A stretch of DNA of 64,000 bases from JBHEMK01 sp046262635 (GTDB lineage: Bacteria; Actinomycetota; Thermoleophilia; Gaiellales; Gaiellaceae). A program made the position numbers and the translations under genes. Location of the stretch: contig JBHEMK010000067.1 in the NCBI GenBank assembly GCA_046262635.1, positions 20,683 through 84,682 on the forward strand. The letters are read 5' to 3'. This document shows positions 1 to 9,400 of this stretch, one piece after another; positions within the stretch are counted from its first letter, which is position 1, and each line of letters opens with the position of its first letter. A model generated the notes under the pieces. That model was not told where the DNA came from. It worked only from the letters and a program-made list of their open reading frames with translations, and ran no database searches.

Positions 1-909
1 GTCCTGGTGGATGCCGGCCTCGTGCGCGAAGGCGTTGGCGCCGACGATCGCTTTGTTGCGCGGCACGGCGTAGCCGCTCAGCCGCTCGACGATCCGCGAG
101 GCTGCGCCGATCTGCGACGCGTCGATCCCCGTCTCGGCGCGCAGGGCCGTGCGCCGCACCCGAAGCGCCATCACGATCTCCTCGAGCGCGGCGTTGCCCG
201 CCCGCTCGCCGATGCCGTTGATCGTGCACTCGATCTGACCGACGCCCGCCTCGATCGCCGCGAGCGAGTTCGCAACCGCGAGACCGAGGTCGTCGTGGCA
301 GTGCGCCGAGAGCGTCACACCGGCGAGCTCGGGGCAGAGCCGGCGGACCTCGTTGAGGAAGCCGACGTACTCCACCGGCAGCGCGTAGCCGACCGTGTCG
401 GGCAGATTGACCACCGTTGCGCCCGCCCGGACGGCTGCACGGCAAACCCTCGCGACGAAGGCCGGATCGGAGCGGGTGGCGTCCTCGCACGAGAACTCGA
501 CTTCAGCCACGCGCGCCACCGCGGCGGCGACCGAGCGGGAGGCTTGCTCCACCACCTCGTCGGGCTCGAGCTGCAGCTTCTTCTCCATGTGCACCGGGCT
601 CGTTGCGATGAAGAGGTGGATCCGCGACCGGTGGGCGTCGGCCAGCGCCTCGGCTCCGGCGGCGATGTCTTCCGGCCGCGTTCGGCAGAGGCTGGCGACG
701 GTCGCGCGCCCGGCGGTGCGTGCGACGGCTCGCACGCCCTCGAAGTCGCCGGGCGAGGACACGGCGAATCCGGCCTCGATCACGTCGACTCCGAGACGCT
801 CGAGCTGCTCCGCGATCTCGGCCTTCTCGTGCGGGAGCAGCGCGATTCCCGGCGATTGCTCGCCGTCGCGAAGCGTCGTATCGAAGATGGCGATCCTGCG
901 CGAACTCAC
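1..909 (-). CDS. leuA: 2-isopropylmalate synthase, 3' end outside window
   Basis: Catalyses the first committed step of leucine synthesis, condensing acetyl-CoA with 2-oxoisovalerate. The visible 303 residues are the N-terminal TIM-barrel: DTTLRDGEQSPG near residue 8, the metal-binding SAHCHDDLG, and NGIGERAGN further on. The regulatory C-terminal domain lies beyond the window edge. The GTG start is chosen because AGGAGG (minus strand, 915-920) sits 5 nt upstream. Homocitrate and citramalate synthases share the fold, but NGIGERAGN and the overall match favour LeuA. The gene is preceded by a leader with a mini-ORF and two hairpins, which suggests amino-acid-responsive control. Confidence 0.93.
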   Translation of the reverse strand, partial: MSSRRIAIFDTTLRDGEQSPGIALLPHEKAEIAEQLERLGVDVIEAGFAVSSPGDFEGVRAVARTAGRATVASLCRTRPEDIAAGAEALADAHRSRIHLFIATSPVHMEKKLQLEPDEVVEQASRSVAAAVARVAEVEFSCEDATRSDPAFVARVCRAAVRAGATVVNLPDTVGYALPVEYVGFLNEVRRLCPELAGVTLSAHCHDDLGLAVANSLAAIEAGVGQIECTINGIGERAGNAALEEIVMALRVRRTALRAETGIDASQIGAASRIVERLSGYAVPRNKAIVGANAFAHEAGIHQD

Positions 910-989
910 TGAATCCTCCTTGCGTCCCGAGTGCGGGCGGACGGGTGGCGGCGACGGTGGGGTGTGCGCCTTTCAGCGCGTGTTCGCGT

Positions 990-1051
990 CTCCCCCTAGC
1001 GGGGGAGAATCGAGAGGATAAGCGCGATCGACCCGGACACGGAGGTCCGGG
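990..1051 (-). promoter_or_regulatory. Two hairpins in the leuA leader
   Basis: Two perfect 7-bp stems lie in the leuA leader: CCCGGAC/GTCCGGG (1032-1038 with 1045-1051, 6-nt loop) and CTCCCCC/GGGGGAG (990-996 with 1001-1007, 4-nt loop). The mini-ORF runs through the first and its stop codon occupies positions 998-996, in the loop and first base pair of the second. There is no T-run after either stem. Confidence 0.55.
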
Positions 1052-1085
1052 CGGAGAGCGAGCCGCGGTTCGAGCCTGTCCTCAT
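996..1085 (-). CDS. Candidate Ile/Leu-rich leader peptide of leuA (29 aa)
   Basis: A 29-codon ORF starts with ATG just after a good promoter and ends 87 nt before leuA. Its tail reads SIALILSILPR, so seven of the last eleven residues before the stop include four Leu and Ile positions in a row-like cluster (Ile, Leu, Ile, Leu, Ile, Leu with short gaps). The stop TAG lies in the loop of a perfect hairpin. This is the layout of a translation-sensing attenuator: ribosome stalling at the Ile/Leu codons would change folding of the RNA before leuA. Leader-peptide control of leuA has been proposed in other Actinobacteria. No classical U-run terminator is visible, so the mechanism is inferred. Confidence 0.55.
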   Translation of the reverse strand: MRTGSNRGSLSARTSVSGSIALILSILPR

Positions 1086-1094
1086 CGTGCCGCC

Positions 1095-1123
1095 AGTGTG
1101 GCTGAGGGCTTGCACCTTGTCAA
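1095..1123 (-). promoter_or_regulatory. leuA leader promoter
   Basis: On the minus strand TTGACA (1123-1118) is separated by 17 nt from CACACT (1100-1095). The predicted start of transcription falls at or within about 2 nt of the ATG of the leader mini-ORF, which would make that mini-ORF leaderless. Confidence 0.5.
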
Positions 1124-1176
1124 GTCGCTGCCAACGCGACAGATGCCCGACGCCACCCGGGATCGGCCGGCCTCGT

Positions 1177-1206
1177 TTGACAGCGGCGGTCGTGGGGCGC
1201 GATAGT
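1177..1206 (+). promoter_or_regulatory. Promoter of the sugar ABC operon
   Basis: TTGACA (1177-1182), an 18-nt spacer and GATAGT (1201-1206). Only 7 nt separate the -10 from the GTG at 1214, so transcription probably starts at the first base of the gene (leaderless mRNA). Confidence 0.55.
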
Positions 1207-1213
1207 CCCTGCG

Positions 1214-1968
<755 letters not shown>

Positions 1969-1972
<4 letters not shown>

Positions 1973-2964
1973 CACGGCCGACGATGACAGACGTCGCCGA
2001 GGTGGCCGGCGTCAGCCTGAAGACGGTCTCGCGGGTCGTGAACGGCGAGCCGCGCGTCACGCCCGCGACGGCCGAGCGGGTCCGGGGGGCGATCGCCCGG
2101 CTCGGCTACCGCCGCAACGAGGCCGCGCGGTCGCTCCGGCAGGGCCGCGTCTCGCGCACGCTCGGGCTCGTGATCGAGGATGTCGCGAATCCGTTCTACT
2201 CGGCGATCACCCGAGGGGTCGAGGAGGAGACGCGGGCCCACGGCTTCCTCGTCATCGCGGGCTCCTCGGACGAGGATCCCGAGCGGGAGCGTGCGCTGCT
2301 CCAGCTCCTCTGCGAGCGCCGCGTCGACGGCCTGCTCGTCGTTCCGGCCGGGGGGGACCACCGCTACCTTCTGAGCGACCTCGAGCACGGTACTCCTGCC
2401 GTCTTCATCGACCGTCCAGCCGGCCGGATCGACGCCGACGTGATCCTGCTCGACAACGTCGGCGGCGCGCGGAGCGCGGTCGCGCACCTGCTCGCCCACG
2501 GGCACCGGCGGATCGCGATCGTCGCTGACACGCCGACGATCGCGACGGCGGAGGAGCGCTACCAGGGCTATCTCGAGGCTCTCGACGCGGTCGGGATCGC
2601 GACCGATCCGGGGCTCGTCCGCCTCGGCTCGCACGACAGCGAGGGCGCCGAGGCCGCAGTCCTCGAGCTGCTCGACCTGCCGGAGCCTCCGACTGCGATC
2701 TTCACCGGCAACAATCGCGTCACCCTCGGCGCCCTCCGTGCGCTGGGCGGGGGCGTCGGCGTCGCCCTGGTCGGTTTCGACGACCTGGAGCTTGCCGAGT
2801 ACGTGATGCCGCCGCTGACGGTGATCTCCTACGACGCGTCCGAGCTCGGGCGCCGCGCCGCCCGCCTGCTCTGGCAGCGCCTCTCGGGTGACCGTCGGCC
2901 GCCGCAGCGCATCATCCTGCCCACGACGCTCGTTGCGCGCGGCTCCGGAGAGATCGCCGCGTGA
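1969..2964 (+). CDS. LacI-family transcriptional regulator
   Basis: DNA-binding repressor, 331 aa. The N-terminal helix-turn-helix reads TMTDVAEVAGVSLKTVSR, followed by the hinge region and a periplasmic-binding-protein-like sensor domain (ANPFYSAITRGVEEE, then VDGLLVVP and VGFDDLELAEYVMPPLT). Starts with GTG in a GTGA overlap with the ATPase gene, so the two are translationally coupled. Its position inside the sugar operon implies that it senses the imported sugar or a phosphate derivative and controls this operon. A 17-bp interrupted palindrome GTCGC-N7-GCGAC at 1124-1140 is near the promoter but is not shown to be its site. Confidence 0.92.
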
Positions 2965-3962
2965 TCCCCCTGCGCTTGCCGCCGAACCAGCTTCAGCGCT
3001 TCTACCGCGGTGGTGAGGCGATCGCCCGGTTCCGCGGGACCGAGCCGGTCGGCGAGTACGCGCCGGAGGACTGGGTCGGATCGACGACCACGAGCTTCGG
3101 CGAGCCCGAGGCCGGGTTGTCCCGCCTCGAGGACGGCGTCACGGTGAGGGCTGCGGTCGCCGCCGGCCCGGAGGAGCTGCTCGGGCCCGGGCGAACGGAG
3201 ACCGGGCTGCTCGTGAAGCTGCTTGATGCAGGCGAGCGCCTGCCCGTGCACTGCCACCCGGACCGCTCCTTTGCCGCACGACACCTCGGCTCGAGCCACG
3301 GCAAGACGGAAGCCTGGGTGATCGTCGAGGCTCGGGGCAAGCGGCCGGTCGTCGCGCTCGGCTTCAGCCGGCCGGTGGACGCGGGCACGCTCGCCGGGTG
3401 GGTCGAGCGGCAGGACGTGGAGGCCCTGCTCGGCTCGCTGAACGAGCTGCCCGTGGCCGCGGGCGACGCCATCTTCGTCCCGGCGGGGGTGCCGCATGCG
3501 ATCGGCGAGGGAATCCTGCTCGTCGAGCTGCAGGAGCCGTCCGACCTGTCCGTCTTGCTCGAGTGGGAGGGATTTGCGGTCGACGGGCGAGCGGCGGGCC
3601 ACCTCGGGCTCGGCTTCGAGACCGCGCTCGCGGCCGTCGACCGGTCGGCGTGGACCTGCGAGCGGCTCACCCCGCTGCTCCGCTCGACTGCGGGCGGTGG
3701 CGAGCGGATTCCGCTGCTGCCGCCCGCGGCAGCGCCGTTCTTCGGGGGTGAGCGGCTCCGGCCGGCGCCCCGGCTCGAGCTCGAGCCGTCGTTCTCGATC
3801 GTCGTCGTGCTCTCGGGCTCGGGGCGCATCGATTGCGCTGACGGCGGGCTCGACCTCGCTGGCGGGCAGACCCTGCTCGTTCCTTACGGGGCCGGGCGGT
3901 GCACGCTCACCGGCGCACTGGACGCGATCCGCTGCCTGCCGCCCGACCGAGCCGGTGGCTGA
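2961..3962 (+). CDS. manA: Mannose-6-phosphate isomerase, class I
   Basis: Interconverts mannose 6-phosphate and fructose 6-phosphate in the cytoplasm. The protein is 333 aa. The zinc site is visible: VHCHPDRS around residue 94 and GKTEAWVIVEA around 114, with a later HAIGEGILLVELQEPSD block typical of the family. GTG start overlaps the LacI stop as GTGA; its own end overlaps the permease gene by 8 nt. Presence in a sugar ABC operon suggests that the imported sugar is mannose or feeds into mannose 6-phosphate. No sugar kinase gene accompanies it here. Confidence 0.85.
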   Translation: MIPLRLPPNQLQRFYRGGEAIARFRGTEPVGEYAPEDWVGSTTTSFGEPEAGLSRLEDGVTVRAAVAAGPEELLGPGRTETGLLVKLLDAGERLPVHCHPDRSFAARHLGSSHGKTEAWVIVEARGKRPVVALGFSRPVDAGTLAGWVERQDVEALLGSLNELPVAAGDAIFVPAGVPHAIGEGILLVELQEPSDLSVLLEWEGFAVDGRAAGHLGLGFETALAAVDRSAWTCERLTPLLRSTAGGGERIPLLPPAAAPFFGGERLRPAPRLELEPSFSIVVVLSGSGRIDCADGGLDLAGGQTLLVPYGAGRCTLTGALDAIRCLPPDRAGG

Positions 3963-5004
3963 GACTCCGACGGGCCTCGGCACCCCCCAGCCGCAGGAGC
4001 GTGCGGCCCGGCTCGCGTTCCTCGTTCTGACCCGGTTCTGGATCCTCTTCTTTCTGATCGGTCTCATCCTCTACTTCTCGGTCGCAACGCCCGGCCACGC
4101 CTTCTTCCAGGCGGCGAACTTCAAGAACATCGCGCTCGATACCTCCGAGGTGATCCTGCTCGCGATCGGGGAGACGTTCATCATCGTCACCGCGGGTATC
4201 GATCTTTCCGTCGGGGGCATCCTCGTCTTCTCCGGCGTCGCGGGTGGCCTCGTGATGCTGAAGCTCTCGGGGACCCACGCCCAGACGTCGAACCTCCAGT
4301 ACCCGCACGACGTGCGTGGGATCCTGATCGGCGGCCTCGTGACGTTGCTTGCCGGCTCGGGCTGGGGCTTCCTCAACGGCGTCCTCGTGACGCGGCTGAA
4401 GCTGCCCCCGTTCATCGTCACCCTGGGCACGCTCGGGATGGCCTTCGGGGCCGCCGACCTGCTGACCGGCGGCACGAACCTCTCGTCGGTGCCGACGCGG
4501 TTCCAGGATCGCTTCGGAAACGGCACCGTCCTCGGGATCTACGTGCCCGTACTGCTCGCGGCCTTCATCGTCCTCGTCGCCTATGTCACCCTCCGCCTGA
4601 CCCGCTTCGGCCTGTATACCGCGGCGATCGGCTCGAACGAGGACGGCGCGCGACGCGCCGGCGTCAACGTCGACTGGCACCTGATCAAGGTCTACACCCT
4701 TACCGGATTTCTCTGCGGCGTCGCCGGGCTGATCGACCTCGCCCGGTTTGGGACCGAGAACCTGTCGGCGCACAACACGGACAACCTGAACGCGATTGCG
4801 GCCGTCGTGATCGGGGGGACAAGCCTCTTCGGGGGTGTCGGCACCATTCTCGGCACGGTCGTCGGCGCGTTCATCCCGACCGTCCTCCAGAACGGCTTCG
4901 TCATCAACGGGATCGATCCGTTCTGGCAGGAAGTCCTGGTCGGGGCAACCATCATCGTCGCCGTCTACATCGACCAGGTGCGTCGGCGGCGATGGAGCAC
5001 GTAG
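3955..5004 (+). CDS. Sugar ABC transporter permease (FrcC/RbsC type)
   Basis: Membrane component, 349 aa, with about 8-10 hydrophobic helices. The family motif TAGIDLSVGGILVFSG lies near residue 80 and the EAA-like loop region GSNEDGARRAGVN near 225. An open frame extends far upstream, but that part is the shadow of manA; GTG 3955 is the first start that gives a normal N-terminus and overlaps the end of manA by 8 nt. It would form the pore with the ATPase at 1214 and receive sugar from the binding protein at 5025. Confidence 0.88.
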   Translation: MAETPTGLGTPQPQERAARLAFLVLTRFWILFFLIGLILYFSVATPGHAFFQAANFKNIALDTSEVILLAIGETFIIVTAGIDLSVGGILVFSGVAGGLVMLKLSGTHAQTSNLQYPHDVRGILIGGLVTLLAGSGWGFLNGVLVTRLKLPPFIVTLGTLGMAFGAADLLTGGTNLSSVPTRFQDRFGNGTVLGIYVPVLLAAFIVLVAYVTLRLTRFGLYTAAIGSNEDGARRAGVNVDWHLIKVYTLTGFLCGVAGLIDLARFGTENLSAHNTDNLNAIAAVVIGGTSLFGGVGTILGTVVGAFIPTVLQNGFVINGIDPFWQEVLVGATIIVAVYIDQVRRRRWST

Positions 5005-5024
5005 GAGACGAAAGGAGCAGAGCG

Positions 5025-6011
5025 ATGAGCAGAGGGCGCATACGGTTGGCGCTCGCGGGAGTCCTTCTGGCCACGGCCGCGATCGCGGCGGTCGGCGGGA
5101 CGGCGAGCCAGAAGGCGAAGGCGGCCCCGAGGAAGACGCTGACCTTCTACCTGATCCCGGGCATCTCGACGGATGCCTTCTACACGACCATGCACAAGGG
5201 CGCGGCCGCCGAGGCGGCGAAGCTCGGCGTCAAGCTCGTCTTCCAGGGCGCGCCGAATGCCTTCAGCGCGCCGACGCAGATCCCGTTCCTGAACGGGGCG
5301 ATCGCCCGCCATCCGGACGCGATCCTGATCGCGCCCACTGACAAGACTGCGTTGATCGCACCGATCCAGAAGGCGATCTCGGCGGGGATTCCGGTCGCGA
5401 CCGTGGATACGTTCATCACGAAGCGGATCGCGTTCACGAACATCTCCTCCGACAACATCGCAGGCGGCAAGTCGGCGGCGGACGCGCTCGCGCGGGCGAT
5501 CGGCAAGAAGGGCACGGTCGCCGGCATCAGCGTCCAACCGGGCATCTCGACGACCGACCAGCGCAAGCAGGGCTTCGAGCGGGAGCTGAAGAAGTATCCG
5601 AACATCAAGTACGTCGGGACGCAGTTCGATAACGACGACCAGACCAAGGCGGCGCAGATCATGTCGGCCCTGCTGACCCGTTACCCGAACCTCTCCGGCG
5701 TCTTCGCGATGAACGTCATCTCCGGCAACGGCGTGACGACGGCGACGAAGCAGGCCGGCAAGTCGGGCAAGGTCAAGCTCGTCGAGTTTGACGCGGAGCC
5801 GAACCAGGTCGGGGCTCTGAAGTCGGGCACGATCGACGCGCTCGTCGCCCAGGACCCGTTCGACATCGGGAAGCTGGGCGTCGACCTCGCCTACAAGTAC
5901 GCCACGGGCAAGAGGGCCGGGATCAAAAAGCACTACGGCACGGGCTCCGCGATCATCACGAAGGCGAACGTCAGCGCGCCCGCGATCAAGAAGTTCCTCT
6001 ACACGAAGTGA
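5025..6011 (+). CDS. Sugar ABC transporter substrate-binding protein
   Basis: Exported binding protein of the RbsB/FrcB family, 328 aa. A signal peptide is clear (RIRLALAGVLLATAAIAAVG). The Peripla_BP_4-type body follows: LIPGISTDAFYTTMHKGA, AILIAPTDKTALIAPI, and VAQDPFDIGKLGVDLAYKYA near the C-terminus. ATG 5025 is preferred over ATG 4992 because AAAGGAG precedes it by 7 nt and the signal peptide then begins directly. It ends the operon and is followed by a strong hairpin. Confidence 0.9.
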   Translation: MSRGRIRLALAGVLLATAAIAAVGGTASQKAKAAPRKTLTFYLIPGISTDAFYTTMHKGAAAEAAKLGVKLVFQGAPNAFSAPTQIPFLNGAIARHPDAILIAPTDKTALIAPIQKAISAGIPVATVDTFITKRIAFTNISSDNIAGGKSAADALARAIGKKGTVAGISVQPGISTTDQRKQGFERELKKYPNIKYVGTQFDNDDQTKAAQIMSALLTRYPNLSGVFAMNVISGNGVTTATKQAGKSGKVKLVEFDAEPNQVGALKSGTIDALVAQDPFDIGKLGVDLAYKYATGKRAGIKKHYGTGSAIITKANVSAPAIKKFLYTK

Positions 6012-6019
6012 CCCGACAG

Positions 6020-6053
6020 ACCGAGGGGGTGGGCCCGGGCCCGCCCCCTCGGT
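6020..6053 (+). terminator. Strong hairpin after the sugar ABC operon
   Basis: A 17-bp inverted repeat, ACCGAGGGGG paired with CCCCCTCGGT at the base and GGGCCC/GGGCCC at the tip, with one G-T mismatch. No T-run follows, so it is a hairpin-type or Rho-assisted end rather than a classical intrinsic terminator. Confidence 0.6.
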
Positions 6054-6280
6054 CCGAGCGATAACCCCCCTCGCCAGCGCCTGGGTCCGGTCCGACGACG
6101 GCCGAGGAGGTGCTGCGCGTCCGCGCAAGGCGGGCGCGGACCAGGGGTCGGCGCCGGATCCTCCCGGCCGCCGCGGCGCGAACGGGTGTCGACCGAGCGG
6201 TCGACCGCGCGGGCCGCGTCGGCCGGTGGCTCGACTCGCTTTAGAAAGGACAGATATCTTTCCCCAAGCCGGATCCGGCC

Positions 6281-6309
6281 TTGCTCCGTCCGGCCAGAGC
6301 CTCTATGCT
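6281..6309 (+). promoter_or_regulatory. Candidate gltB promoter
   Basis: TTGCTC (6281-6286), 17 nt, TATGCT (6304-6309). The predicted transcription start near 6316 is about 140 nt before gltB, leaving a long leader. Within 6054-6280 I see no gene and no other clear signal. Confidence 0.4.
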
Positions 6310-6315
6310 GAGGTG

Positions 6316-6381
6316 GTGGACTGCGTGCGCACAGCCCTGATTTCACCCTTGCTCGGCGTCGCGCGCGCGGACGCGCGCTAG
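6316..6381 (+). CDS. Possible leaderless leader peptide before gltB (21 aa)
   Basis: A 21-codon ORF begins with GTG at the predicted transcription start and ends in TAG at 6379-6381, exactly between two hairpins. It carries a Cys codon at position 3. A second mini-ORF at 6305-6340 (MLRWWTACAQP) has two Trp codons, but its ATG overlaps the proposed -10 and so would not be transcribed from that promoter. Neither has a ribosome binding site. Support is positional only. Confidence 0.25.
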   Translation: MDCVRTALISPLLGVARADAR

Positions 6382-6415
6382 CCGGCGGCCTCCCCTCCCC
6401 GCCCTCGCCGGCTAG
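6361..6415 (+). promoter_or_regulatory. Tandem hairpins in the gltB leader
   Basis: Two abutting stems: GCGCGCG/CGCGCGC (6361-6367 with 6372-6378, loop CGGA), then the perfect 10-bp CTAGCCGGCG/CGCCGGCTAG (6378-6387 with 6406-6415, 18-nt C-rich loop). They share base 6378, so the two stems compete at that base. They lie 43 nt before the gltB start and could form an attenuator. Confidence 0.5.
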
Positions 6416-6457
6416 CTGCTATTCCCCGGGCGGGCCCCTCGATTGAAAGGTGTGCCG

Positions 6458-9400
6458 GTGCCGCGTCCTTCGGCGCTCGACATCGCGACCGGCGAGCGTG
6501 ATGCCTGTGGCATCGGCTTCGTCGCCCGGCTCTCGGGTGAGCCCTCGCATGACGTCCTCGCCTCGCTTCTCGAGGCCCTCCGTCGCGTGCGCCACCGTGG
6601 AGCCGTGGCGGCCGACCACCGCTCGGGCGACGGTGCCGGCGTGCTCCTCCCCCTGCCGCGGGCGCTCCAGCCCGAGCCGGGCGCCGGGCTCGCGATGGTC
6701 TTTCTGCGCGGGCCGGGCGGCCGGCTCGCGGTCGAGGAGGCGTGTGGCGCCGAGGGAATCGCCGTTCGCAGCTGGCGGGTGGTTCCCACCGACCCCGACG
6801 CGCTCGGCCCCGGCGCCCGGTCGTCGGCGCCGCTGATCGCCCAGGCGGTGCTCGAGCCGCCGCCCGATGCCCGCGACGGCGGCGAGCTGGCGGCGTTCCT
6901 CGCGCGCAAGCGGCTCGACGGCGGGGACGCGGTCTACGCCGCCTCGCTGTCGTTTCGCACCGTCGTCTACAAGGCGCTCTGCGCCGCGGACCAGCTCGAC
7001 GCGTTCTACGCCGACCTGCGCGATCCGGCGGTGGAGGTCGCTTTCGGGGTCTTCCACCAACGCTTCTCGACGAACACCGAACCCTCGTGGGAGCGCGCCC
7101 AGCCCTTCCGACTGCTGTGCCACAACGGCGAGATCAACGCGATCCGCGGCAACGTCAACTGGATGCGTGCACGAGCCGGCTCGCTCGGTTGGGACACCGA
7201 GCTCGGCGGCCCCGTCCTCGACGAGTCGAGCTCCGACTCGGGGATGCTCGACAACGCGCTGGAGCTGCTCGTGCGCGGAGGCCGCGACGTGCACCACGCC
7301 CTCGCGATGCTCGTGCCCCCGGCCTGGCAGGAGGACGCCGAGCTCGACCGCCCGGTCCGCGACTTCTACCGGTTCCACGCCGGCCTCGTCGAGCCCTGGG
7401 ACGGCCCGGCCGGAATCGTCTTCACCGACGGCCGGGTCGTCGGCGCGGCGCTCGACCGTAACGGACTGCGCCCGCTCCGGTATGCCGTCGGGGGCGGGCT
7501 TGTCTGCTGCGCGTCCGAGGCCGGCGTCTTCGACTTCCCCGAGGGGACGACCGTGCGCCGCGGGCGACTCGGTCCCGGCGAGATGCTCGTCGTCGACCCG
7601 GAGGGGGGCCTCCAGCACGACCAAGAGATCAAGGCGCGCCTCGCCGCCGCCTCCCCGTACGGGCGCTGGCTCTCGGAGTGGCGGCGAGCGGCGTCGACGG
7701 GGCAGCCCGTCCCTCCGCCCGACGAGGATCTCGCCGGTCGCCACGTCCTCTTCGGCTACACGCGTGAGGAGCTGTCCGTGATCGTCCGCCCCTCGGCCGC
7801 CCGCGGGCACGAACCGACCTCCTCGATGGGCGACGACACCGCTCTGCCGCTGCTCGCCGGTCGGGCGCGGCCGCTCTACAGCTATTTCCGCCAGCGCTTC
7901 GCGCAGGTGACGAACCCGGCGATCGATCACATCCGCGAGCGCTTCGTGATGTCGCTCGGCACGCTGCTCGGCGCGCGCGCGCCGCTGCTCGTCGAGGCTC
8001 CGGAGGACGCGGCGGGGATTGAGCTGGAGAGCTTTTTCCTCTTCCCGTCCGCGCTCCAGGAGCTCGCGGTCGTCCGCCTCGATGCGACCTTCGATCCCTC
8101 GGAGGGACTCGCCGGCGCCTGCGCCCGGCTTGGCTCCGCGGCAGAGGCGGCCGTGCGGGAAGGGCACGGGATGCTCCTCCTCTCCGATGCCGGGGCCTCT
8201 CCGGGGCGGCCGCCCGTGCCGATGCTGCTCGCGACCTCCACCGTGCACCACCGGCTCGTTCGAGCCGGCATGCGGACGCTCGCGACGCTGGTCGTGGAGA
8301 GCGACGAGCCGCGCGAGGTGCACCACTTTGCCTGCCTGCTCGGCTTCGGAGCCGAGGCGATCTCGCCTCGGCTCGCGCTCCAGACCGTCGCCGCCCTGGC
8401 CGAGGCGGACCGGATCGGCGGCGACCGGCCCTCGCCCGCCGCGGCGCAGCTGCGCTTCAGGCAGTCGGTCGAGGACGGCGTCCTCAAGGTGATGTCGAAG
8501 ATGGGCATCTCCGACGTCGCGAGCTACTGCGGAGCGCAGATCTTCGACGCCCTCGGTCTCGACCGGGCGCTCGTCCAGTCCGCATTCCCGGGGACGCCGT
8601 CGGGAGTCGGCGGGATCGGGCTGGCCGAGCTCGAGGCAGAGACCGTCGCCCGGGCGGGCGCGGGCGCCGGGGCGAAGCCGAGGCTCGAGAACCCCGGCTA
8701 CGTGAAGTTCCGCAAGGGCGGCGAGCCGCACGCAACGACCCCGGAGGTCGTCGACGCGCTCCAGGCGGCCGTCGGCACCAGCGACCTCGCGGCCGCGCAT
8801 GCGCTGCGCCGGGCCGTGACGGCGGACGGCGGCTCGGCCGCCTATGCCCGCTTCGCCGCGCTCGTCAACGGGCGCGAGCCGATGGAGCTCCGCGACCTGC
8901 TCGAGTTGAGCCCGGCGGAGCGCCCTGTTTCCCTCGACGAGGTCGAGCCGGCGGAGTCCCTCGTCAAGCGGTTCTCGAGCGGCGGCATGTCGCACGGCGC
9001 CCTGTCGGCGGAGGCGCACGAGACGATCGCGATCGCCTTCAACAACCTCGGCGGCCGCTCAAACTGCGGCGAGGGAGGGGAGGATCCCGCCCGCTACCGC
9101 ACCGACCGGAACTCGCGCATCAAGCAGATCGCCTCCGGGCGCTTCGGGGTCACGGCCGCGTACGCCGCCTTCGCCTCGGAGCTCCAGATCAAGATCGCCC
9201 AGGGCTCGAAGCCGGGCGAGGGGGGCCAGTTGCCCGGCCACAAGGTCAGTCCCGAGATCGCGCGCCTGCGCCACACCCGGCCCGGGATCGCCCTGATCTC
9301 TCCGCCGCCCCACCACGACATCTACTCGATCGAGGATCTCGCGCAGCTGATCTTCGACCTGAAGCAGGTCAACCCCGCCGCGGACGTCTCAGTCAAGCTC

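Noticed and set aside
7..912. Plus-strand open frame across leuA
   Set aside because: Antisense of leuA, whose minus-strand translation has all family motifs.
1124..1140. GTCGC-N7-GCGAC palindrome as operator of the first LacI protein
   Set aside because: The odd spacing and lack of a central CG do not fit LacI sites, and it lies nearer to the leuA promoter. No second copy was seen.
6305..6340. Trp-Trp mini-ORF taken as a trp-type attenuator
   Set aside because: Only 11 codons, no ribosome binding site, its ATG overlaps the proposed -10, and the downstream gene is gltB, not a tryptophan gene. Kept only as a remark.
6419..9019. Very long open frame (866 codons) antisense to gltB
   Set aside because: It is the mirror of a GC-rich coding frame; its translation is Arg/Ala/Gly-rich with no family pattern, while gltB has every expected motif.
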